Shown one piece after another: positions 57,558 to 64,000 of a stretch of 64,000 nucleotides of DNA. The translations under genes were made by a program, and so were the position numbers. The notes under the pieces are model-generated. The model ran no database searches and was not told the DNA's origin. It saw nothing but the letters and a program-made list of their open reading frames with translations. How positions within the stretch are numbered: the stretch's first letter is position 1; the number at the start of each line of letters is the position of its first letter. The DNA comes from Pseudomonas fluorescens (GTDB lineage Bacteria > Pseudomonadota > Gammaproteobacteria > Pseudomonadales > Pseudomonadaceae): positions 2,108,001 to 2,172,000 of the forward strand of contig NZ_CP008896.1 in assembly GCF_000730425.1 (NCBI RefSeq). Direction: 5' to 3'.

Positions 57558-60500
57558 TAGATCGATCTCCTGTAGCTATAAGTTGCTTCATCTTCGTCAT
57601 ACGAAGGTTGGGTTTCTGGCTGGGCAACCGGCCTTGTTGTCGGTTCTGCCAGAGCAACGGTTTCAGAATTCTGCACTTCTCGCTGGGCGCTCATCGCTTC
57701 AATACGCTTCAGGGCTTCGTTGGGATCTTCGCCAAGTTGCAGACCAACACGCTCGCGAACATCCTCGATCTGCGCACCAGCGAACTGGCTGACGAGTCGA
57801 GCATGACGCTTCACCGTAAGGCTATCGCCGCCTTGGTCGCGATCATAAGCAAGCGAAAAGCGCTGGATTTTATAGCGCTCGGCCAGGGCGATGATTGCCC
57901 CCTCAGTGTTTGGACCAGGTTCGCCAGTAGTGCCGATGAACAGGATCCGCTGCCGCTCTTCTGGGCTAGCCAACTGGTAGGTGCTCAGGGTGTCGACACC
58001 GCCCTCGCTGAAGCGGATTTCGGTGGGGTTCGCGCATTTCGGGTTAGCGAGGTAGACACCTTTTTCAGTTTCTGTCGTAAAACCCTTGAACTCACGTCGT
58101 TCGCCATTGATAACCTGAGCGCCGCGGTACTCATACCCGCAGAACTTGGCATTAGCATCAATGTGAGGAAACACGGCGGAGCCATGCCGGCTCGTACGCC
58201 AGCGCGTTTCGGCCAACACTTCGGACGAGATACCTCGCTCTTGGCTCAGATAGCTATCACGGCGAGACATGAATCCGAAAGTGCGGTAGTGGTTTTCCGT
58301 GCTGGTTGCGATTGTCTCTAGGCGCTCGCGTTCCTTCCTCTGTCGCGACTCTTCGCGTGCCCGATCAATACGGGCCTGCTCTTCCGCTGATTTACCCAGC
58401 GAAGGCAGAACGCCCCCCTGAAACGCACGAACATCGTCCTTGGCCTGGATGAAGGTGCCGCCACTGGCTTCCTGATAGAGCTTGAAGATGTCACCGCTCT
58501 TGCCCGAATGGCGGTCATGCCAGACCCAATTGTCATCAGCGGCCTGGTAAATGTCGTATTTCCCTGAGCCGTGGCGGAAAACAGCATGTCCTTTGTACGA
58601 GGCCTTCTTGTCGTACTCCATGCCAAGGTGAACAGCGTAGTCGGTCAGGTCAACGTCGCGTTTCATCGCGGCCACTTCGCGGGCGTCTGATGCTTTGTCG
58701 TATTTCATCGAGCGTGCTACAGCAGAACCAGGAACCTGCCGTCGCACTCGACCAAGAGGCTGTCGATCAGCGAGTGTGTTATCGGGCAATAGACCCTCAC
58801 GTCCCCTTCCGGAACCTGCTGCCAGATCGCATGTGGACAACGTACGCAGACCGTCTGAGGAAACTCGCCCTGCAGGGCGTTTAATGTTGCCGAGCGGACG
58901 GGAGAAGGCTTCTTCGTTTGCGGCGTTACCGGCGCCGGCGGCGCGGTCAAATTGGCCGAGGCTGCCGGCGACTCGCTGGCCTGCGGCGCCGGCTCGGGAC
59001 TCGGGTCGGGAAACTCCATCGACGGCGGCGACAGGTCGTCCATCAACGCGGGGGTACCGGCCGAGGCCGGCAAGGGTGGCAGGTCGGGCAGGATCAATTC
59101 GAACATAGCGGGCCTCCTGAGGCTCAGGCTTGATCAGTTTCAGCTTCGTGGTGAATAAGGCGGGCTTCATTCCCTGGAGCGTTTCGCAAAGGTCGCGGCG
59201 TTGCTCTAGGGGCACGGATGAGCCGGGGTTTGTCCAGGGTTCAACTTCAATACCTAGAGCGGGGTTTTCTGCAGCTACAACAGCAACGCGGCGGGCGTCG
59301 AGCGGCCAGGTCTGTTCGTTGGCGCGAAGGTCGACCACGGCAGCGCCGAAGGCCTTGGCGTGGTCGATCTCGGTTTGAGCGGGCGGCAGGACCGTGACGG
59401 ACTGACGGGGCTTTTCTTGAGGTTGTTCCTTCGCTTGGCCGGGGAACTGGAAGAGTGGTGAAACACCCTGGAGGCGATCGAGGACAGACAGTTGTTGAGG
59501 GGCTAGCTTGAACGGCTGGCCGGTGTGCACGGATGCGCGAATTGCTTCGCGCACTTGAGGCATGAGATCGAGGGCGTTTTCTTTGTAGATGAATTGCGAC
59601 GCCGACTTCTTGAATGGGAGCCAGTTCGCTTCACTCAGGTACGTTTTGCAACCGTGGATTCCGCGGGTATAGGCGACATACCAAGCCTGTAGAGAGGCGT
59701 AGGAGGACGGCAGGTAGTAGGACTGCATGACAGTCATACCCTGTGCCTTGTGTCCGGTCATGGCGTAGCCGTACTGCAGCGACTCGTACTCGCTGGAGTT
59801 GATCTTGACTGACTTCCCATCGTCCCGGGCGATCGTGAACAGAATCTCCTCGATCGGCTCGCCGTCGACTTCGCGGGCGATTCGCTCGATACCCAATACG
59901 GTGCCGAGATCCCCGTTATAGATGGGCTCTTTTTGGGCATCCTTGGCCGTTTTGCGTAACAATAGTCGATCGCCAATCGCGACCTGGATCGTGCAACGCT
60001 CGCCCGGCAGCACTTCGGTTTCGATGCTAACGCTGCCCCCTACGCTCAATTCACTGCGAGCGAATCGGGCATCGCGGATTTTGTTGTTGAGCGCTCGAAC
60101 CTGTTCGTTAGTGTCGGCGAGAACGAGGATCTGGGACCAGTCCAACTCTCGAACGACGCCATCTTTTCCTGTTAGGCCGGCTTTCATGTCACCGAAAACA
60201 TCGCCAACCAGCTCGTCAGCCTCGTTCACACCGTCCGCGAAAACCCTGAGCTGGTCGTCGCGCTGCATATGCCGAATTGCATCGCTCACCTTGCCTTCAT
60301 ACAGGGCCTGGGCAGTCGGTTTGAACTGGTCTACCTGACGGGCGATCGTTTCGATCTTCGCGCAGCGGTCGCCAACAGCGTCATGCAGGAGGCCGAACAG
60401 TGCGGCGGTTTCTACGGCGTCATGCTGGTTTCTGTCACCCACGCAGATCAGGCGGGCACCGGCCTGGTGGCAAGCCACTACTAGGTTATGCATCTGATAT

Positions 60501-62449
60501 GTGTCCAGCATGCCGGCCTCATCACACACGACGATATCACCACGTCCAATGAGGTCCTGCTTTTTGACGCGCTCGCCGGCCTGCTGAGCGGCCAAGGCCT
60601 CCTGGTGCTTAATGAGCAACGAATGGACAGTCTGAGCCTGGATGCCGGTCGACTTCGCCAACTCCGTCGCCTGCTTGTTTGCAGGCGCAACGCCAATGAC
60701 GCGGCGCCCCTGCGCCTTGAACGCCTCGGCATATACGCGGAAAGTCGGCGCCATGGTGGCCGACTTGCCCACGCCAGCGGCCCCCTTGAGGTATGTGTAC
60801 TGGCCTGGCCCAGTCAGATCGTAGGCAGCTTGGCGTTGCTCCAGACTAAGCCTGAAGGGCTTTTCACCCGGTTTCTGGGTCGACTGTTTTTCTTTCTCGT
60901 AGCCATCGATCACCAGGTCTACGAGGGTCCGGTCGACGTTCCAACTCGGATCATCAAGGCCGGCATGAACGGCTTTTAGGCAGTCAGCTTCGAGGGTGAT
61001 TAGCTCTTTCGTCGTGTACCGCTTCGACGGCATCCGGCCGTGTTCGTCGGGCTGCTGGGGGATTTCGATGAGTCCGAGTTGTTTGAAAATCTCCGACTTG
61101 GTTGCTTCGATTTCATCGAGTCCACCTTTGCCAATAGTCAGGTGCGCAGCTGCAGAATCGATCGCGAACTCATCGATCACGGTGGATCCACGAAACACCA
61201 TGCGCTGCAGTTCAGCGAGACTCGGAGCCTGGAGCTCTTTAGCTGTAGATGCTCTCAGCTTGATTGTAGGAATCGCTTCGCGCCAATGGGCATCCAAGCT
61301 GTCACCTAGCTCAATGTCCTTCGCATCGCGGCTTCGGACAGCGATCGCCTGAGCTGCAGCTTGGCCAGAGGTGGCCATAGTCTTCTTCTCGGCCTGGATT
61401 TGCTCGCTGCGCTTAGAAAATTCGGCAACAAGTTCCTTCGACACTGAAGATTCATTGATGCGCAGGCCGTGACCGCTCCAATCAACGACCATCGCCGATG
61501 CCAACTCGGGTAGTTGTGCCTGGAGACGCTGAAAAAAGGCCACGTCAAAGACGGCCCCGAACTCCTTCTGGGTCTTGTATAGCCATCCCGCATCGAGGGT
61601 TAGGAACTTGCCGTCGACGGTGCGAACGAAGTTCGGCCGCTCTAGATGTACATGCAACTGGGGATCAGGGAAGTCCTGACCAGGGGCGCGACGTGCTGTG
61701 CAATGAGCATATGTCAGGGTGACGCATTCGCCGGTTACAGACTCTGCGCCCTGAGCGCCTTCACGTCCGCGAATCCGACCAGTAAGGTGCTCGCGCTCAA
61801 TCGCATCGTTGACGGCTCCCATCATGCATTCCTGGATCACGCGACGGGTTTGGTCGTCGGTCTGTGCCCAGTAGATACTGATGGACTTCTGCATGGACAC
61901 GCACGAGCTGAAGCCAAGGACAGGATCCGTTGCCGATTTTTCTTTGCCCTCCTTCTCCAGTCGCTCCAGATCACCGGCGTCGAGCTGCTTTTTCGAGGAC
62001 GGGTTTGCCTTCTTTGATTCAGCTTCCTGAATAGCCTTGTCGATGGCGTTTTGGCGCTTCTCATCGAGGAACGCCTCACCAGTGCGCGGATTGATGCCAC
62101 GGAAAAGAGCTAGGTAATCACCGTCCTGGGGATGCTCACCGAGGTCCAGCTTGTTGGCCAACGGGCCGGCAATACCCGACGCCAAGGTGTCGTTGCCGGA
62201 CTTGTGGTAGTAGTCCTCGCGCCCTGTGCCCTGGTCGCCTTCCACCTGACTGACGATCGCTGCGATCTCGGCATCGACTTTCGCCAGTTCGGCAGCCATT
62301 ACTTCATCTGTCACGCCACGCTCTGCGCCCAGAGTAATGCGCTCCTCACGTAAGGCCTGAAGCTCCTTCAGTTTCTTTTCGAAGTAGCTGGCTTTGGCTG
62401 CAAAATTGCCGGCCGTGGTCTTCTGATTGCTCATCCCGTAGTGGCTCAT
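57557..62449 (-). CDS. traI: MobF conjugative relaxase-helicase TraI with DUF3991/Toprim-like C-terminus
   Basis: The product is 1630 aa; the ATG at 62449 overlaps the previous stop (ATGA). The relaxase domain has the catalytic Tyr pair Y80-Y81 (EDYYHKSGN) and the three-His site H249, H266, H268 (QLHVHLERPNF). A coiled insertion of about 50 residues precedes the tyrosines. The SF1 helicase has Walker A GAAGVGKSAT (near 556), CDEAGML (near 642) and GYAMTGHKAQGMT. A low-complexity linker (about 1110-1250) leads to a DUF3991-like part and a Toprim domain (SEGGVDTLS; AYDRDQGGD). It nicks and unwinds DNA for transfer; the Toprim part may prime or process DNA. Confidence 0.93.
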   Translation of the reverse strand: MSHYGMSNQKTTAGNFAAKASYFEKKLKELQALREERITLGAERGVTDEVMAAELAKVDAEIAAIVSQVEGDQGTGREDYYHKSGNDTLASGIAGPLANKLDLGEHPQDGDYLALFRGINPRTGEAFLDEKRQNAIDKAIQEAESKKANPSSKKQLDAGDLERLEKEGKEKSATDPVLGFSSCVSMQKSISIYWAQTDDQTRRVIQECMMGAVNDAIEREHLTGRIRGREGAQGAESVTGECVTLTYAHCTARRAPGQDFPDPQLHVHLERPNFVRTVDGKFLTLDAGWLYKTQKEFGAVFDVAFFQRLQAQLPELASAMVVDWSGHGLRINESSVSKELVAEFSKRSEQIQAEKKTMATSGQAAAQAIAVRSRDAKDIELGDSLDAHWREAIPTIKLRASTAKELQAPSLAELQRMVFRGSTVIDEFAIDSAAAHLTIGKGGLDEIEATKSEIFKQLGLIEIPQQPDEHGRMPSKRYTTKELITLEADCLKAVHAGLDDPSWNVDRTLVDLVIDGYEKEKQSTQKPGEKPFRLSLEQRQAAYDLTGPGQYTYLKGAAGVGKSATMAPTFRVYAEAFKAQGRRVIGVAPANKQATELAKSTGIQAQTVHSLLIKHQEALAAQQAGERVKKQDLIGRGDIVVCDEAGMLDTYQMHNLVVACHQAGARLICVGDRNQHDAVETAALFGLLHDAVGDRCAKIETIARQVDQFKPTAQALYEGKVSDAIRHMQRDDQLRVFADGVNEADELVGDVFGDMKAGLTGKDGVVRELDWSQILVLADTNEQVRALNNKIRDARFARSELSVGGSVSIETEVLPGERCTIQVAIGDRLLLRKTAKDAQKEPIYNGDLGTVLGIERIAREVDGEPIEEILFTIARDDGKSVKINSSEYESLQYGYAMTGHKAQGMTVMQSYYLPSSYASLQAWYVAYTRGIHGCKTYLSEANWLPFKKSASQFIYKENALDLMPQVREAIRASVHTGQPFKLAPQQLSVLDRLQGVSPLFQFPGQAKEQPQEKPRQSVTVLPPAQTEIDHAKAFGAAVVDLRANEQTWPLDARRVAVVAAENPALGIEVEPWTNPGSSVPLEQRRDLCETLQGMKPALFTTKLKLIKPEPQEARYVRIDPARPATLAGLGRYPRVDGRPVAAVDGVSRPESRAGAAGQRVAGSLGQFDRAAGAGNAANEEAFSRPLGNIKRPAGRVSSDGLRTLSTCDLAAGSGRGREGLLPDNTLADRQPLGRVRRQVPGSAVARSMKYDKASDAREVAAMKRDVDLTDYAVHLGMEYDKKASYKGHAVFRHGSGKYDIYQAADDNWVWHDRHSGKSGDIFKLYQEASGGTFIQAKDDVRAFQGGVLPSLGKSAEEQARIDRAREESRQRKERERLETIATSTENHYRTFGFMSRRDSYLSQERGISSEVLAETRWRTSRHGSAVFPHIDANAKFCGYEYRGAQVINGERREFKGFTTETEKGVYLANPKCANPTEIRFSEGGVDTLSTYQLASPEERQRILFIGTTGEPGPNTEGAIIALAERYKIQRFSLAYDRDQGGDSLTVKRHARLVSQFAGAQIEDVRERVGLQLGEDPNEALKRIEAMSAQREVQNSETVALAEPTTRPVAQPETQPSYDEDEATYSYRRSI
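58717..59106 (-). CDS. overprinted gene inside traI (129 aa, Pro-rich N-terminus, CxxC C-terminal domain)
   Basis: A second minus-strand frame within traI starts at ATG 59106, preceded by a perfect AGGAGG at 6-base spacing (59113-59118). Residues 1-70 are acidic and Pro/Ala-rich (LPDLPPLPASAGTPALMDDL). Residues 80-129 look folded, with CVRCPHAIWQ, VRVYCPITHSLIDSLLVECDG and FLVLL. Codon third positions in this frame are mostly G or C. The TraI frame over the same bases is Arg/Ala/Gly low-complexity. RP4 encodes TraH inside traI in a second frame, a precedent for a relaxosome factor. Function here is unknown. Confidence 0.75.
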   Translation of the reverse strand: MFELILPDLPPLPASAGTPALMDDLSPPSMEFPDPSPEPAPQASESPAASANLTAPPAPVTPQTKKPSPVRSATLNALQGEFPQTVCVRCPHAIWQQVPEGDVRVYCPITHSLIDSLLVECDGRFLVLL

Positions 62450-62880
62450 CGCTCGATCTCCATGCCTGTCTGCTCGGCAATGAGGCGATCCATAACCATC
62501 GGCACGAGCCGATTGAGCATCGGCTCGACGGTGCCGGCGAGCAGTTCAGGCCGGCGTTCAGCCTGGCTGGCGAGAACCTGCAACAGCAGATCAGGAAGAG
62601 CAGAGCCCAGAAGGGAAGAAACGGACTGGGTGATTGCGCCTGCCATCGAAGCCACAACCGGACCATCGAGGAGAACGGGAACAGGTCGGGAAGGCTCGGC
62701 GCTGAAACGCTGCGCAGCCATGAAGCCGGCGATTTCTTCGTCTGTGCGCAGGGACATGAGGGCATCGAGCACGCGGCCTTGAGCAACGCCCAGGCGAGCC
62801 GAAAGGCGTTCCAGACGCACTGCCGCAACTTCATCCAGGTACTGGGTCGAGGTCTTCGCCCCGGCCTTCTTCCGCGCCAT
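62446..62880 (-). CDS. probable relaxosome accessory protein
   Basis: The product is 144 aa. It overlaps the traI start (ATGA). An N-terminal basic segment (RKKAGAKTSTQYLDEVAAVR) is followed by helical stretches (LERLSARLGVAQGRVLDALMSL; VEPMLNRLVPMVMDRLI). Position directly before a MobF relaxase fits a DNA-binding helper such as TrwA or TraJ-like proteins. This is inferred from position, as no family is recognised. Confidence 0.65.
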   Translation of the reverse strand: MARKKAGAKTSTQYLDEVAAVRLERLSARLGVAQGRVLDALMSLRTDEEIAGFMAAQRFSAEPSRPVPVLLDGPVVASMAGAITQSVSSLLGSALPDLLLQVLASQAERRPELLAGTVEPMLNRLVPMVMDRLIAEQTGMEIER

Positions 62881-63223
62881 TTTCCTTTTCCCTTCTGAGA
62901 ACGCTTCTCAGGTAGACGGCTTTAGCCGGCGTACCTTGCTTTTGCTTTGTTGCTTTTCCGGCTTGGAGGCCGCGCACAGCGCGGGCTCCGGGCCGACGCG
63001 AAGCACCCGAAGGGTGCAGATGTGTTAACGAAAGCTGTATATATACAAGCATATCGCATCACTTTAAGCAAGTTTTGCTTGACTAGCACTAGTTTGCAAC
63101 TAATATGAACCCTAAGCGGTCAACCTTTGCAGCTTGTTTGCAATAAACCGCCAACTAGAAGCCGAACCTTTGGTAGAGTTAGCAAGCAGTTTTAAACAAA
63201 CGCAGCGACCATAGGTGAATGCC
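62881..63223. promoter_or_regulatory. divergent control region, candidate oriT/operators
   Basis: This 343-bp gap holds no convincing gene. It has a perfect palindrome TGTATATATACA near 63037, an inverted repeat AAGCAA-GTT-TTGCTT near 63067, CTAG-CA-CTAG near 63084, and three TTTGCA motifs between 63093 and 63141. It lies between the relaxosome operon and a divergent plasmid-type operon, the expected place for oriT and promoter/operator sites. No nic site is claimed. Confidence 0.45.
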
Positions 63224-63778
63224 ATGTTTGACCGACGCACAGACGCCGAACGCGCCCGTGATGAGCAGGACCAGCTGGAGTGGATGCGGATGCAGCAGGA
63301 AGAGGCCGATCGCAAAACGGCGGCATTGAAAGCCGAGCTGGAGCGTATGAAGGCCGCCGCTGAATCTGGCAGTGGCCAGAAGAACGTAAGGGGAAGCGTC
63401 ACCAAAGCTTTGCTGCCGAGGATCGAAATCCTCCGCGAGGCAACGCGCTTAGGAACACCGATCACGCAACAGCAGGAAATGCTGGAAAGGGCAGGAATCG
63501 TTGTTAGCTACAACAGCTTGCGCAAGTTCATCCAGAAATTCCTGGCTCGCGAGTACCGAGAGTTTCTGGCGAACGTACGAACGACCGGAGCTGATCCTGA
63601 TTTTGGGCGTGAGTTACACCCTGAAGTCATCCGCACAAACACCCCTGAAGCCTTCGATAAGCGACCAGCAGAAACAACAAGCATTAAGGAAGAAAGCGGT
63701 TCAACTGCAGGAAATATTGACTTAGAGCGGGCGGCAACCCTCGAAAGTTTCTCTAGAAATCAACGGGAAAACCCATGA
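63224..63778 (+). CDS. plasmid-type coiled-coil protein (184 aa)
   Basis: The ATG at 63224 has AGG upstream; a GTG at 63215 is an alternative. Residues 5-60 form a charged coiled coil (ARDEQDQLEWMRMQQEEADRKTAALKAEL). The middle part (KALLPRIEILREATRLGTPITQQQEMLERAG, then SYNSLRKFIQKFL) resembles the DNA-binding or TraJ/Stb-like segments of mobile elements. No function is assigned. Its stop overlaps the next gene (ATGA), so the two are coupled. Confidence 0.75.
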   Translation: MFDRRTDAERARDEQDQLEWMRMQQEEADRKTAALKAELERMKAAAESGSGQKNVRGSVTKALLPRIEILREATRLGTPITQQQEMLERAGIVVSYNSLRKFIQKFLAREYREFLANVRTTGADPDFGRELHPEVIRTNTPEAFDKRPAETTSIKEESGSTAGNIDLERAATLESFSRNQRENP

Positions 63779-64000
63779 GCAAGAAGGAAGAGAAAATGGC
63801 AAAAGCAGCAGCAGTTGCTCACCTGGTGGAAATGGACGACCTTAACCTCGATTCGTCGTGGCTCACTGCATCGCGAATCCGCCCGCTGCAACTCCCAGTT
63901 GGTAGTGACCCTGGCGCGTCGATTGAACACCTGATCTACGGCAGCGGGCTGGACAGCTTCGTTTTGGACATCGGTGGCAATGAGACAGCGAGCAAGACCA
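63775..64000 (+). CDS. partial plasmid-type protein, possibly StbB/TraL-like
   Basis: An ATG at 63775 overlaps the previous stop and the frame is open to the window end (75 codons). SFVLDIGGNETAS near residue 65 resembles the second motif of ParA/StbB-like ATPases, but no P-loop is seen in the N-terminal part, so the family is uncertain. The coupling with the upstream gene suggests a two-gene stability or transfer operon. Confidence 0.55.
   Translation, partial: MSKKEEKMAKAAAVAHLVEMDDLNLDSSWLTASRIRPLQLPVGSDPGASIEHLIYGSGLDSFVLDIGGNETASKT

Noticed and set aside
62831..63052. A 73-codon minus-strand frame upstream of the accessory gene
   Set aside because: Basic low-complexity sequence, overlap with the accessory gene start, and no ribosome site.

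Overview
The window reads as a Pseudomonas chromosome, probably of the fluorescens group. It is GC-rich and carries the Pseudomonas flagellar order flgE-flgD-flgC-flgB / cheR / cheV / flgA-flgM-flgN-flgZ, with a sigma-54 promoter before flgB, a sigma-28 promoter before flgM and a typical pseudomonad REP pair. This core block (about 9.9-19.3 kb) is flanked on both sides by accessory DNA.

Left accessory block (1-9.9 kb), lying downstream of flgE. It holds a minus-strand SF2 helicase that ends in a PD-(D/E)XK nuclease-like segment and runs off the left edge, three small unknown genes, an XRE-type regulator, and a gene with an Mrr-like nuclease domain. The last gene is split by an intact IS66-family element. 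That element has 8-bp target duplications, and removing it with one duplicate restores a 483-codon frame. The block looks like a defence-type island. Next to it is an unusual effector-like protein with a 14-glycine tract and a possible Cys/His protease domain.

Island 1 (about 19.66-53.48 kb) lies between two copies of the 3' part of a tRNA-Arg(CCT) gene and begins with an integrase remnant. Its content is mainly cell-envelope modification: an LTA-synthase-like sulfatase-fold enzyme, two GT39 transferases, a GT2, a LABN membrane protein, an SdiA-regulated-type protein and a UDP-GlcA-epimerase-like gene; an Fbp-type iron ABC transporter behind a Fur-box-like site; the complete arnBCADTEF-ugd operon for 4-amino-4-deoxyarabinose addition to lipid A; a methyltransferase; an orphan response regulator; an Ais/PmrG-like histidine phosphatase; and a COG4705 membrane protein and lipoprotein followed by a PmrAB-like two-component pair. 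Two abutting IS elements, an AT-rich GT2 gene and a 2OG-Fe(II) oxygenase gene close it.

Island 2 (from about 53.48 kb to beyond the right edge) starts at the second tRNA-Arg fragment. An IS5-family element has inserted into the att core there. It encodes an intact tyrosine integrase and a conjugation module: a small relaxosome-accessory candidate, a 1630-residue MobF relaxase-helicase with a DUF3991/Toprim-like C-terminus, two small translationally coupled genes, and a divergent pair of plasmid-type genes. It looks like an integrative and conjugative or mobilizable element stacked on island 1.

The most interesting signal is a 129-codon gene written in a second frame inside traI (58717-59106), with a perfect AGGAGG Shine-Dalgarno, a proline-rich N-terminus and a cysteine-containing C-terminal domain. 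It sits exactly where the TraI frame becomes a low-complexity linker, which suggests an overprinted gene like traH within traI of IncP plasmids.
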